Assembly: GCA_017405865.1 (NCBI GenBank)
Contig: JAFQZN010000040.1
Location: 35,075-99,074, forward strand
DNA: 64,000 nucleotides
From: Oscillospiraceae bacterium
Lineage (GTDB): Bacteria; Bacillota; Clostridia; Oscillospirales; Oscillospiraceae
Direction of reading: 5' to 3'
In this document: positions 8,077 to 17,009 of the stretch, in pieces
Layout of the letters: the number at the start of each line of letters is the position of its first letter
How positions within the stretch are numbered: position 1 is the first letter of the stretch
Program-made: the position numbers and the translations under genes
Notes under the pieces: generated by a model
Told to the model about the DNA's origin: nothing
Databases searched by the model: none
The model's input: only the letters and a program-made list of their open reading frames with translations

Positions 8077-9441
8077 TTAGCTACAAGGGAAGACGGGGGA
8101 GATCACAGGTGTTCCGTTCTGAAGGAACATGATTTGAAGCGCTGCGGGCTGCGATGCAAGATAGGCAGTGAAGGGAAGCTCACCGCTGCCCGCCGGAGTT
8201 GCCTCATACACCGCGCCGTCGCAGACCAGCCAGATCGGAGAGTCGGTATCGGGTGTGCAGTTCAGATTTCCGGTGCAGCAGACCGCGCCGTCTGTCTGCG
8301 TGAAAGTAAAGGTGAACGCTGCCGCATCATTGCTGACGGCAGGAACGCTGATCTGCCTGATCGGCGCGGAAAGGATCGGCGCGCGCTGCGTCAGCCAGAC
8401 AATATTTCGCTCGACGAGCTCGATGACGAGCGTATCCGAATGGAATTCGTCAAGCAAGGAAAGATCGTAGGGCATGGCACGGGAGAAACGCGCCTCAAAG
8501 AAGCTGTCCGCCATGAAAGGATAGAGCGAGTTTCCGAAGGAGTCGCGGAACATGAGGAGGCTTCCGCTTCGCTCGGCGCGGAGCGTGTGGATCATCTGAT
8601 CCTCCGCGCTGTGGAACGGCTCGTTTATGGAGAAGTACCATTGCCAATTTGGAACGTAGTCAACGTCCGTATCGCTGCCGAGGGGGTAGAGCATCACGTC
8701 GAGATCGCCGTTGTAGTGCTTTTCTTCGGTGAATCGGTCGGGATCATAGACACGCGGCGCGTCCTTCCCGAGCGCGTTAAGGATCGTATCGTGCGCAAGC
8801 GCAGCGCCGAGGCTGTTCCAGTGCGAGTCGAGCCGATAATAGAGAACGCGGTCTTCCGCGCGGAAGGCTGCTTCGAGATCGGCAACCGTCACGCCCTCCT
8901 GCAGCAGCGCGTCGTACAGGCGCTCGGCGTTGCCGGGCGCATCGGAGCGAAGGAAGCGGGCGGGCATGTATTCGGGATAGAGCGTATTCTTGTTCGGAGC
9001 GACAGTGAACAGGAACAAAGCGTTTCGCTCCTGCGCATATTCCTGCATCAAGGAAAGGCAGTGCGCCGCCGACCAGATCTCGCGGTCGGAGAGCAGGTTC
9101 TGCCCTTGATAATCGTCCAGCGTGGACTGATAAAAGAGCCAGCCGTCTTTGCCGAGAATGACCTTTTCCTCCGCAGATTCGCCGAAGAGCGCCGCCTCCA
9201 GCCGCGCATTGGCGGTGATGAGCTCCTGCCGCGCGGCGAAGTGATCGGCAAAATAATCGCTTGTGTCATTCAAAAACGACGGATTCAAGGCTCCGTTTGC
9301 CTTCGTGATCGAGGGCAGCGGGGCAAGGTGTTCGTTTCCGATCGCTACGGACGGTCCGGTCATTGCCATGCCGACGAGCGGCCACAGGCACATCAGCAGG
9401 AAAACGCCGAGGAAGATAAAATAACCGAAGTGTTTCTTCAT
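8077..9441 (-). CDS. AlgJ/AlgX-like (DHHW-type) SGNH acetyltransferase/esterase partner of MBOAT
   Basis: 454 residues. One N-terminal membrane anchor (residues 6-30) is followed by an extracellular SGNH-like domain. RLDSHWNSLG (near 195) is the Asp-x-His-Trp catalytic motif and LMFRDSFGNSL (near 293) carries the likely nucleophile Ser. A C-terminal beta-rich region of about 100 residues has no recognised domain. The MBOAT gene starts 12 bases upstream, so the pair resembles AlgI-AlgJ or PatA/PatB: the MBOAT exports an acyl group and this protein transfers it to a surface polymer. Substrate unknown. Confidence 0.8.
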   Translation of the reverse strand: MKKHFGYFIFLGVFLLMCLWPLVGMAMTGPSVAIGNEHLAPLPSITKANGALNPSFLNDTSDYFADHFAARQELITANARLEAALFGESAEEKVILGKDGWLFYQSTLDDYQGQNLLSDREIWSAAHCLSLMQEYAQERNALFLFTVAPNKNTLYPEYMPARFLRSDAPGNAERLYDALLQEGVTVADLEAAFRAEDRVLYYRLDSHWNSLGAALAHDTILNALGKDAPRVYDPDRFTEEKHYNGDLDVMLYPLGSDTDVDYVPNWQWYFSINEPFHSAEDQMIHTLRAERSGSLLMFRDSFGNSLYPFMADSFFEARFSRAMPYDLSLLDEFHSDTLVIELVERNIVWLTQRAPILSAPIRQISVPAVSNDAAAFTFTFTQTDGAVCCTGNLNCTPDTDSPIWLVCDGAVYEATPAGSGELPFTAYLASQPAALQIMFLQNGTPVISPVFPCS

Positions 9442-9453
9442 GCCTGCTCCCTC

Positions 9454-10845
9454 CTAAAACTGAAAGTAGATAAAGGGGTTGAAGGAAGCGGAGGCAAGGC
9501 GCAGGAGACACAGCGCAAAGAGCGCCAGCGCGCTGACATAGGCTGCCGCCTGCATCGGCGGCTTTCCTGTTGCCCATACGGTCAGCCGCCTTTGCAGCCC
9601 GGTGCAGAGCAGAAGACCGACCGCTGCCGCGGCGACGACCTTCCACGTCATGACCTCGCGCAGAAGCAGCGTTGCATCAAGCGAAGCGCCGTAGCCTGTG
9701 AACAGGCTGCCGATCATGGAAAGCGCCTGTCCGATGCTGTCTGCGCGGAAGAGCATAAAGCCCAGCACGACAAGGATCAGCGTATAGATGCGACCGATCA
9801 CCGTGCCGGAGAGCTTATTAAGCGGCGTGACGCGCTCCAAAACGGACCAGACCCCGTGCCATATGCCCCAGAGAACAAAGGTCCAGCTTGCGCCGTGCCA
9901 CAGTCCTGTGAGGAAAAAGACGAGCATTACATTCAGGCAGGTGCGCGCCGTCCCCCTGCGGTTGCCGCCGAGGGGGATATAGAGATACTCACGGAACCAC
10001 GAGGACAGCGAAATGTGCCATCTGCGCCAGAACTCACGGATCGTGCTCGCCGTATAGGGATGATCAAAATTTTCCAGAAAATGAAAGCCGAACATCCTGC
10101 CCATGCCGATCGCCATATCGCTGTAGCCGCTGAAATCGAAATAGATCTGCATGGCGTAGCAAACGCCGGCGATCAGCGAAAGCCGCGCGTCGCCGAGCGC
10201 GCCTTCGGCATAGACCGCATCGACGGCGACTGCCAGAATATCCGCGAGCAGGAGCTTTTTCGACAGACCGACAATGAATCTGCGGCAGCCTTCCGCCATA
10301 TCCTGCGCCGACGCGCTGCGGCTGCGGATCTGCCCGGCAACGTCGTGATACTTCACGATCGGTCCTGCTATCAGCTGCGGGAAGAAGGAAATATAGAGAA
10401 GCAGCTCCCAAAAGCTGCGCGTGCCGCTTTCCTCGTCGCGGTAGACGTCCAGCGTGTAGGAAAGCCCCTGAAAGGTGAAAAAGGAAATGCCGATCGGAAG
10501 CGCAAGCCCCGCGAGCGGGATGCTCAGCCCAAACAGGCTGTTGACGCTGTCCGTAAAAAAGTCAAGGTACTTGAAGACGACCAGCGCACCCAAATTCAGG
10601 AGCAGCGTAAGGATCAAAACCAACCGCTTGTGCAGCGCTCGCCGCTGAAACAGGAGCCCTGCAAGAAAGTTGACAGCCGCTACTGCCAGCAAAAGCGGCA
10701 GATGCACCAGCGAGCCTGCACTGTAGAAGAGCAGACTTGCAGCGATCAGAAGCGCGTTTTTGCATTTCTGATTTCTTATGACGCAGTGCAGAAGGAATAC
10801 GATCGGTAAAAAGGCGAATACAAACGCCGGACTGCTGAATGCCAT
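9454..10845 (-). CDS. MBOAT-family O-acyltransferase (AlgI-like)
   Basis: 463 residues with about ten or more hydrophobic segments. Signature blocks are FKYLDFF, PIGISFFTFQ, LIAGPIVKYHDV, WRRWHISLSSWFREYLYIPLGGNR and the catalytic-histidine block LTGLWHGASW. The protein carries acyl (usually acetyl) groups across the membrane. It is distinct from DltB in the same operon at 15852, so this operon encodes two separate MBOAT machines. Its gene is followed after 12 bases by the AlgJ-like partner. Confidence 0.9.
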   Translation of the reverse strand: MAFSSPAFVFAFLPIVFLLHCVIRNQKCKNALLIAASLLFYSAGSLVHLPLLLAVAAVNFLAGLLFQRRALHKRLVLILTLLLNLGALVVFKYLDFFTDSVNSLFGLSIPLAGLALPIGISFFTFQGLSYTLDVYRDEESGTRSFWELLLYISFFPQLIAGPIVKYHDVAGQIRSRSASAQDMAEGCRRFIVGLSKKLLLADILAVAVDAVYAEGALGDARLSLIAGVCYAMQIYFDFSGYSDMAIGMGRMFGFHFLENFDHPYTASTIREFWRRWHISLSSWFREYLYIPLGGNRRGTARTCLNVMLVFFLTGLWHGASWTFVLWGIWHGVWSVLERVTPLNKLSGTVIGRIYTLILVVLGFMLFRADSIGQALSMIGSLFTGYGASLDATLLLREVMTWKVVAAAAVGLLLCTGLQRRLTVWATGKPPMQAAAYVSALALFALCLLRLASASFNPFIYFQF

Positions 10846-10906
10846 ACGCCGTTATGCGCCGAATGGCGCTGCGCCGCCGGATGTCTTCATCACGTTTCTC
10901 TCCAGT

Positions 10907-11974
10907 CTACGGGAAATAATAGTAATAACCGTTGTAGGAATAAGCGCTGTCAAGCGTTGCCATGAACATATCGGGGTGCGCGTCGAGAGCGTATTCCAGC
11001 TCCGCGTCAAAAAGATATGCAGCGCCGTTAATCTCCGCCATGACCCACGCGTGGTCATTGTGGGGGTTATCCTCCCAACCGGCAACGCAATAGGCCTGTA
11101 TGCCGAGCCTGCGCGCGCAGTACATCTGCGCCGCCGCCCAGCAATAGCAGTTGCCCTTGCCGTTTTGGAAGAAAATCTCCGCACAGGACTGCGCCCAGTC
11201 GTCCGAGCCGGCAGGGTAGTGCGCCATGCTGATATAGCGGTAATGGTCGCGGATATACGCATAGCACAGGCGAAATGCCTCAATGGGATCTGTAAAGTCT
11301 GCCTGCGCCTGCGTCAGCAGCGCTTCCACCTGTTCGTCGAGCGTTTCGCTCCCGCTGGTATAGCGGCCGTCCGCACCGAAATGGAGATACCCGATCAAGG
11401 CGTCAGCTGCCAGCGAGCCGTCTGCGTTCGCATAGTACAAAGCGTCTTCTGTCAGCAGAACGCCTTCGGGCGGACAGGCGATCTCGATCCCGTCCTCCGG
11501 CACGTAGTACAGACCTCCGAAAAGCTCCTGCACACCAGCCGTTAACTCTATGACGCGGCAGTCCTCGTCAAAGGCGTACAGCCTGTCGCCGATCGGAACG
11601 ACCTGCTCGCGCGCCGCCATTAGCAAGTAACCGTCCTCCGGCGCATAATAAAGGTCGCCGTCTACGGTGACGAAGCCGGCTTCAAAAAACTGCAGGGAGG
11701 AATCATCCGTGAAGTACAGAAGACGTCCGTTCTTCTCCGCAAGGCAGTCAGTCAGCGCGCAGATGCTGACGCCGTCCGGTTCAACGTAGTACGATTTTGC
11801 GTCTATCGTCTGCATACCGGGGGAAAAGCTGACGGGAACGCTGTCGATGCAGTAGTTGAAAACGTCACCGTTCGACACGAAACCGTCCCGCACCTCCGGC
11901 GTTTCTTCCCTGCAAGCCGTGCAGGCAAACAACAGCATGAGTGGCAGGAGTAATAGAATGATACGTAGTTTCAC
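10907..11974 (-). CDS. Transglutaminase-like lipoprotein
   Basis: 355 residues. The signal peptide has lipobox-like cysteines (LLFACTAC, about residues 15-21). The middle is beta-rich with repeated YY.PEDG phrases (residues 50-190). The C-terminal third is a transglutaminase/papain-fold domain: GKGNCYCWAAA holds the catalytic Cys, NDHAWV the His and YLFDAELE the Asp. Its gene abuts the 11975 gene with no gap. Such domains cleave or cross-link proteins or peptidoglycan peptides outside the cell; which of these happens here is unknown. Confidence 0.8.
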   Translation of the reverse strand: MKLRIILLLLPLMLLFACTACREETPEVRDGFVSNGDVFNYCIDSVPVSFSPGMQTIDAKSYYVEPDGVSICALTDCLAEKNGRLLYFTDDSSLQFFEAGFVTVDGDLYYAPEDGYLLMAAREQVVPIGDRLYAFDEDCRVIELTAGVQELFGGLYYVPEDGIEIACPPEGVLLTEDALYYANADGSLAADALIGYLHFGADGRYTSGSETLDEQVEALLTQAQADFTDPIEAFRLCYAYIRDHYRYISMAHYPAGSDDWAQSCAEIFFQNGKGNCYCWAAAQMYCARRLGIQAYCVAGWEDNPHNDHAWVMAEINGAAYLFDAELEYALDAHPDMFMATLDSAYSYNGYYYYFP

Positions 11975-12679
11975 TTAACCGTTATCCTCCATCGGGGTCA
12001 GCCAAACGAACGCATTGGACAACGCCGTGCGTTCCATGCCCTCGGGCTGCAGCAGGACGGCGGCCCAGAGCTCGTCGCCGACTGCTAACAGGCGGACGGA
12101 GCAAAGGGCAGCGGGAGCATCGTCTATGGCAGGGAGCTGCATTTTGCCGGAAAATTCCTGTTTATCGTTCCTGATGACGGTCAGCTCCACCTCGTCCGTG
12201 TGCGGCGGGTGGTAATAATACGCCTGCATCAGCGCAATGGCGATTCGCTCCAGCTCGCTGTCGCGGAGCGTACCGAGCTTTCCGGGCAGCTTCTGAATAT
12301 CCATGCGCGGGAGCTCCGCCCCGGATGCCTTTTCCAGCAGGGTCGTCAGGTTCGCGTCCTCGGTCAGCGCCAGCGACCCGTCGTCATAGGTCAGAAGAAG
12401 CCTGCCTCCTGCAAGCGCGACCTCTTTGCCGCGCACCGGCGCTTCGGTTGCATCGGCGGCTTTTTCCGTCGGCGCCTCCGTGTGCAGTGTGGCGCCGCTT
12501 GCGTCCGTCGGCACAGGCGTCTGCTCGCTTCCGCCGAAAATCTGCTCCCGGAAGAAAAACAGCAGGGCAGCGGCGGCAAGCACGATGGCGACGCAGAGAC
12601 AGACGATGGCAATGCGCTTTTTGCGGCCTCTCCTGCGAATGTACTTGCCGCGCTTGTATTGCGGGGTGATTTGTTCCAT
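11975..12679 (-). CDS. Membrane-anchored protein with Thr/Ala/Glu linker (unknown function)
   Basis: 234 residues from the ATG at 12679 (GGAGGATAAGC before it); an upstream start at 12727 lies inside the previous gene. The cytoplasmic N-terminus is very basic (YKRGKYIRRRGRKKR), followed by one membrane helix (residues 24-45), an extracellular low-complexity linker rich in TEAPTE, and a globular domain of about 140 residues that I do not recognise. Zero or two bases separate it from its neighbours, pointing to translational coupling with the C39-like and transglutaminase-like genes. Confidence 0.65.
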   Translation of the reverse strand: MEQITPQYKRGKYIRRRGRKKRIAIVCLCVAIVLAAAALLFFFREQIFGGSEQTPVPTDASGATLHTEAPTEKAADATEAPVRGKEVALAGGRLLLTYDDGSLALTEDANLTTLLEKASGAELPRMDIQKLPGKLGTLRDSELERIAIALMQAYYYHPPHTDEVELTVIRNDKQEFSGKMQLPAIDDAPAALCSVRLLAVGDELWAAVLLQPEGMERTALSNAFVWLTPMEDNG

Positions 12680-12681
12680 GC

Positions 12682-13974
12682 TTATCCTCCAAAGGCGGCA
12701 AAGGTCAGAGGCTGTTCCGCTCTGCAAAACAGCGGGAAATCGTTGCGATCCTGCGCAAACAGAAGGAGCGACTTGCAGTCTCGGTAGAGCACGTCGGCTG
12801 TCGCATAGATCAGGCCGTCGTTTCCCGTACCGGTTTGCTTGAGCTGGTCGAGGCTGCTGTAGCGGCTGGGCAGGATATAGGGATCGGCGACGAGGAAATA
12901 GCCTGTTCCGTCGATCTGTTTATAGTCGGCAAGCACCATATAATGCTCCTGACTGGTGAAGGCGCCGCGCACGACGTGAATGATGGCCATGTAGCCCAGA
13001 TTGCCGATTTGATCGGCGAGGGTCTGCATATCCAGATCGCTCTTATATAACAGCTTCGGCGTATGCACGACCGTGCCGTAGCGCTCTGTCTCCAGGCTGC
13101 TGTAGTATTTGTCGACGATGCCGGGGAAGTACTCGTCCGGCAGGCCGTAGCTGACCGGCCAGTTATCCTGAATGGCAAAGGTACACATCCAGCGCGGCGT
13201 GATTTCAACCTTGTGATAGGTGGAGATCACCATGGAGGCGCAGGCGCAGCCGCAGCCGCGGTCCTTGATGGTATCGCCGTTGTGCTCGTATTCAAAGGGG
13301 GTCGCCGCCCAGTCCGGATCGGTCTGGGCAAAATAATACATGTTATCCGTCTCGCCGGAGCGCGCGATCGTCCCCTGCGTCCCGCTCTTTGTCAGCTTGT
13401 ACTTATAGACGGCTTCGATATCGTGGAGCATGTCGCGGTAGTCTGCTATGATCTCGGGCCGGTTGGCCAGATTGTCCTTGGATTTGCTGACGTCCTTCAG
13501 AAGATCGATCAAATAGCAGGTCAGCTCGTCCAGACACGGCTCCTTGCCCTCCAGCCCAAAGAAAAGATAGACCGTCTCAAACAGCGTGGCAAGATGGTCG
13601 TCAAAAAAATCAATGACCTCGGGCCGGATCTGCGTATAGGTGACAAGCTCGTTCTCAAGGAAATACAAATCGCTCGATTTGTCGGAATTGAGGATCCGCT
13701 TGATCTGTCCGACGCGCGCATCCGTTTCTCCGGGATAAACCGCAAAAGACGAGTCCGCATAGCGCTCCAGCACGTATTCCGGCAGGTACAGACTGCAGAA
13801 GGTGACGCCCTCAAACGTAAACGTGCCCGCTCCCATCACCTTGGGCAGCACGATGCTCTGCAGGATGTTTTCCACGTACGAGTCCGTCTCCGCCTGCGCG
13901 GGGAGTGACAGCCCGAGCAGGGAAGCGGCGCAGAGCAGCAGCGCAAGGACGCGCCGTGTCAATGAATGCTTCAT
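12682..13974 (-). CDS. Secreted C39/papain-like cysteine peptidase
   Basis: 430 residues. The signal peptide (residues 1-29) ends AQA. An unassigned helical region spans to about 220. The C-terminal half carries DRGCGCACASMVISTYH, a papain/C39-type catalytic-cysteine block, then IIHVVRGAFTSQEHYMVLADY with the likely His, and LVADPYI with Asp, matching bacteriocin-processing (C39-like) folds. No ABC transporter is fused or adjacent, so a role as a free secreted peptidase or inactive homologue fits better than bacteriocin export. Confidence 0.7.
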   Translation of the reverse strand: MKHSLTRRVLALLLCAASLLGLSLPAQAETDSYVENILQSIVLPKVMGAGTFTFEGVTFCSLYLPEYVLERYADSSFAVYPGETDARVGQIKRILNSDKSSDLYFLENELVTYTQIRPEVIDFFDDHLATLFETVYLFFGLEGKEPCLDELTCYLIDLLKDVSKSKDNLANRPEIIADYRDMLHDIEAVYKYKLTKSGTQGTIARSGETDNMYYFAQTDPDWAATPFEYEHNGDTIKDRGCGCACASMVISTYHKVEITPRWMCTFAIQDNWPVSYGLPDEYFPGIVDKYYSSLETERYGTVVHTPKLLYKSDLDMQTLADQIGNLGYMAIIHVVRGAFTSQEHYMVLADYKQIDGTGYFLVADPYILPSRYSSLDQLKQTGTGNDGLIYATADVLYRDCKSLLLFAQDRNDFPLFCRAEQPLTFAAFGG

Positions 13975-13989
13975 GGCTGATCTTTCCTG

Positions 13990-14277
13990 TTAATTGGTCA
14001 ACGCGTTTTCCATGACGTCGTAGACGGTTTCCGTTCCGTCTGTATCGCGATAGGTATAGACGGTAAAGCCGTCATAGTACAGCTCTCCGTCCTCGCCGTC
14101 GCCGAGGCAGGAGGAGGCGTAGCTCTCGCTGACGGGCTTGCCGATCTTTGCAATCAGTTCATCTTTCGTCATGTCGATGCACTGCTGCGCAGTGTCAAAA
14201 GCAGACTGACTGCTCGGTGTGCAGGCAGTCAGAAGCAATATGGCGATCAAAAGAAGAACTGCGGTCATTCGTTTCAT
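13990..14277 (-). CDS. Small lipoprotein with YYDGFTVYT motif
   Basis: 95 residues. Signal peptide with lipobox LLLTAC (Cys at about 19), then MTKDELIAKIGKP, a phrase typical of SmpA/BLIP-like modules, and GEDGELYYDGFTVYTYRDTDGTETVYDV. It is the minimal version of the C-terminal domain seen in the lipoproteins at 7523 and 19589, without the long linker. The gene lies directly after dltX. Confidence 0.75.
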   Translation of the reverse strand: MKRMTAVLLLIAILLLTACTPSSQSAFDTAQQCIDMTKDELIAKIGKPVSESYASSCLGDGEDGELYYDGFTVYTYRDTDGTETVYDVMENALTN

Positions 14278-14295
14278 GGTACGTATCTCCGTTCG

Positions 14296-14457
14296 TTAGA
14301 ATTCGCTGTAGAGAAAGGCGACGCTCTCTCCCTTGCTCAAGAGCCATACGACGAATACGGCTCCGGCGATAAGACCGTATAGGGCAATGCGCAGGGCGGG
14401 ATGGGAGAGAAAAAACGGCTTGATTTCAGCGATAAAACTCGATAATTGCGCGATCAA
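14296..14457 (-). CDS. dltX: DltX-like membrane peptide
   Basis: 53 residues from a TTG start at 14457, overlapping the end of dltD. AAAGG lies about nine bases before the TTG. One transmembrane helix spans roughly residues 20-38 and the C-terminus reads ESVAFLYSEF, matching the DltX hallmark ending (FIYNEF-like). DltX is a small dlt-operon membrane protein thought to act as an acyl relay with DltB and DltD. In most Firmicutes dltX precedes dltA; here it follows dltD. A longer reading from ATG 14520 lies wholly within dltD and is less likely. Confidence 0.7.
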   Translation of the reverse strand: MIAQLSSFIAEIKPFFLSHPALRIALYGLIAGAVFVVWLLSKGESVAFLYSEF

Positions 14458-15619
14458 CTTCCAACCATCCTTTCCATCCGAGATGCATCGTATCGCACAG
14501 GAAATACGGCTCGTACTCATACTGCGTCAGATCGAGCAGCGTCACGTTGTCATATTCTTCTGCGATTGCGCGCACCTTCTCGTAATAGCTTTCACGCCGT
14601 TCGGCGGTAAAGCCGGTGAAGTCGTTCCAGCTTCCGTTCATCGGAACGTGGACGAACAGAACCTCCATGTGTTTTTGCCTGCAGATCTCCAGCAGACAGC
14701 GCAGATCGTCATACTCCGGCGACACGTCATAGGAAAGGCCGCTGTCCTTGTCCTTCTGCTGGTCGAGCTTTCTGCCGACGTAGGTGCTGTAATAGTCGTC
14801 CTGCATGTAAAAGTCGTTATTCGTGACCATATCCGCTGCCTGCGCAAGGGCAGCCGCTTCCTCCGCATCCCAGTCGACCGGCGCACTGCTCTGCGGCGTA
14901 GGGATGTCGCTGTAGCTGCGCATCACGGTGCGCGCCTGCACTCTGTCCTTGCAGTCGAGCGCCCAGTAAGAGAGCGCGCGGTAGGGAAGCAGGAGAGAGG
15001 ACACTAGACCGTTTTCCCTTGTGTTCGTCAGCAGTCCAGCCGCAGTGTGCTGCTGCAGGGAAGTTCCGTTTTCCTCGTTGTAGCTGCGGATCAGGGTCTG
15101 GATCCGGGAGGAGAGATAGGTCTTGACCTCGTCGCTGACCGTGTCGTCTTCCAGCATGGCAAGCACCTGCAGCTCGGAGAAGTTCGCCATGAACAGATCC
15201 GAGGCAATGCCGCCTTCCACGTAGGATTGCGGCGCGGTGATCAGAACGACCTTTTTTCCGTTCAGTGCGTCGCCGCCTGCTGCGATCGCAAGCGCGTGGA
15301 CGAGCGACTGGCAGGAGCCTCTGCCGATCAGATCCACCTGAATGCCGCCGCGCTTATCCGCGAAGAAATTGGCAGGATGTGTGCAGATGTCGGTCGTTTT
15401 CAGCTCACTGGAGCCGAAAATCAGCAGGGTGTCCGGCTCCTGTGCCGCCTGCTGCATCAGATACAGGCCGGTGATCTTTTCCGTCACGTTCGGATCGGAG
15501 CCGATCGCGTCCGGGTAGTCCGGCATCGTGCCGCGGACGAACAGCGTAATGCCCGTCAGTACGAGGACAGCACAAAGCAGACAGCACAGAAAGGAGAGAA
15601 ACAGTTTCTTTTTTTGCAT
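14426..15619 (-). CDS. dltD: D-alanyl transfer protein DltD
   Basis: 397 residues. One N-terminal membrane helix (residues 7-28) precedes an extracellular SGNH-like domain. LIFGSSELKTTDICTHPANFF carries the DltD block-I Ser, and a C-terminal DTMHLGWKGW gives the Asp/His pair. DltD works outside the membrane to move D-alanine onto (lipo)teichoic acid. It is the fourth dlt gene, three bases after dltC. Confidence 0.92.
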   Translation of the reverse strand: MQKKKLFLSFLCCLLCAVLVLTGITLFVRGTMPDYPDAIGSDPNVTEKITGLYLMQQAAQEPDTLLIFGSSELKTTDICTHPANFFADKRGGIQVDLIGRGSCQSLVHALAIAAGGDALNGKKVVLITAPQSYVEGGIASDLFMANFSELQVLAMLEDDTVSDEVKTYLSSRIQTLIRSYNEENGTSLQQHTAAGLLTNTRENGLVSSLLLPYRALSYWALDCKDRVQARTVMRSYSDIPTPQSSAPVDWDAEEAAALAQAADMVTNNDFYMQDDYYSTYVGRKLDQQKDKDSGLSYDVSPEYDDLRCLLEICRQKHMEVLFVHVPMNGSWNDFTGFTAERRESYYEKVRAIAEEYDNVTLLDLTQYEYEPYFLCDTMHLGWKGWLEVDRAIIEFYR

Positions 15620-15622
15620 GGT

Positions 15623-15841
15623 TTATTCGCAGAGCGCGGCGATCTTTGACGGGGTCGAGATCTGATCGCGGTCGAATTCCGCAACGTCGAGATTGACGCC
15701 GAGGGCCTCGAGCTGTACGAAAAGCTGCACGACGCCGAAGGAATCGAGGATCCCCTCGTCAAACAGCTCCGTCCCGGCCTCGATCTCGCCTTCGTCCGCG
15801 CCGGAAATGTCGGTGATGATGTCAATGATTTCTTTGAGCAT
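15623..15841 (-). CDS. dltC: D-alanyl carrier protein DltC
   Basis: 72 residues, a carrier protein with the phosphopantetheine serine in EGILDSFGVVQLFVQLE. It receives activated D-alanine from DltA and presents it to DltB. The length is close to the family's 78 residues. Ten bases separate it from dltB and three from dltD. Confidence 0.92.
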   Translation of the reverse strand: MLKEIIDIITDISGADEGEIEAGTELFDEGILDSFGVVQLFVQLEALGVNLDVAEFDRDQISTPSKIAALCE

Positions 15842-15851
15842 ATGTTGCCTC

Positions 15852-16991
15852 CTATATCAGTCTGCCGGAGAAAATCAGCAGACCGAAGCTGAACAGATGG
15901 AACGTGATGAAAACCAGCAGGATGCTGAATGCGTTGTTCTTTTTGAGCTTGCGAAAGCGCTTCCACTTGGTGTCCAGCAGCTCGTTTACGCTCATCAGAA
16001 CGCCGTGATATGCGCCGTAGATCAGATAGGCGGGCGTCAAACCGTGCCATGCCCCCATCAAAAGCATCGTGAGAAAATAGCCGAGGTAGGAGCTTGTGCG
16101 TCCGCTGCCGAACCACTTTTTCCGCAGCGCCTGTGTGCAGAAGCGCGTATAAACGTAGTCGCGCAGCCATGTGGAAAGGGAAATGTGCCACCGCGACCAA
16201 AAATCCTTCATATCCCTGCTCAAAAACGGCAGATTGAAGTTTTCCGGCAGCTTGATGCCGAGAAGATACGCAGAGCCGATCGCCATGCGGCTGTAGCCGG
16301 CGAAGTTGAAGAACATGAAGAAGGTGTAGCCGTACATGTAGCCGACGGTCGCGCCGAAGCCCGACTGCGGCAGGGCTGCCAGCCAATACTGAAGAATCAG
16401 ATTCCCGGCGACGAAGTTATAGAACGCGCCGGTCATGAGCTTCCAGAAGCCCTCCAAAGCAAGCTTGTCGTAGGCTTCCGGATCGGGCGTTTTCGCCAGA
16501 TCGGCGCTGAAGCGGCGGTAGCGGTCGATCGGACCCGACGCCACCGAGGGGAAGAACAGCAGGAAATAGCTGAAATCCAGCAGCTTCAGCGCTTTGATAT
16601 GCCCGTCATAGGTTTCGATCAAAACCTGCATGGCGCGGAAGGTCATATAGCTGACGCCGAGAATTGCAAAAAACTGCAGCTTTGGCATGAAGACAGCCAG
16701 CTTGACGAGCAGCATCGGCGCAAGAGAAGCAAGCAGGAAGAGCCAAAGTACCCAGCGCTTTTCGCACCGCTTCCGGATCGAAAGATACGCGAAGCAAAGC
16801 GCCGTCTGCAACGCCCAGAACGCCAAAAGCAGCAGCTTTGCCTTCCAGCCCTCAAAAACCGCAAGCAGAACAAGAACGGTCGCGAGCAGTCCGTAGAGCC
16901 GCAGCCGCTTGCCCAAATGCCCCAAAATCGCGGCAGGCAGCAAGACGGTCACGAGTATGCAAAAAAACGGCAGACCGCTGTATGGGGTCAT
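15852..16991 (-). CDS. dltB: D-alanyl transporter/acyltransferase DltB (MBOAT)
   Basis: 379 residues, about ten membrane segments. MBOAT signatures include LLFFPSVASGPIDRYRRF, FWSRWHISLSTWLRDYVYTRF and the catalytic-His block LLMGAWHGLTPAYL. It carries the D-alanyl group from DltC through the membrane. Order dltA-dltB-dltC-dltD is conserved here. Confidence 0.94.
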   Translation of the reverse strand: MTPYSGLPFFCILVTVLLPAAILGHLGKRLRLYGLLATVLVLLAVFEGWKAKLLLLAFWALQTALCFAYLSIRKRCEKRWVLWLFLLASLAPMLLVKLAVFMPKLQFFAILGVSYMTFRAMQVLIETYDGHIKALKLLDFSYFLLFFPSVASGPIDRYRRFSADLAKTPDPEAYDKLALEGFWKLMTGAFYNFVAGNLILQYWLAALPQSGFGATVGYMYGYTFFMFFNFAGYSRMAIGSAYLLGIKLPENFNLPFLSRDMKDFWSRWHISLSTWLRDYVYTRFCTQALRKKWFGSGRTSSYLGYFLTMLLMGAWHGLTPAYLIYGAYHGVLMSVNELLDTKWKRFRKLKKNNAFSILLVFITFHLFSFGLLIFSGRLI

Positions 16992-17009
16992 AACCAGTCC
17001 TCCAGTCTG

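Noticed and set aside
8134-10809. 891-residue plus-strand open frame
   Set aside because: It is antisense to the AlgJ-like and MBOAT genes, has no ribosome site or family motif, and is rich in Arg/Glu as shadows of GC-rich genes usually are.
12682-13974. Bacteriocin-processing transporter peptidase
   Set aside because: The C39-like motif is present, but there is no ABC transporter or double-glycine precursor nearby, so bacteriocin export is not supported.
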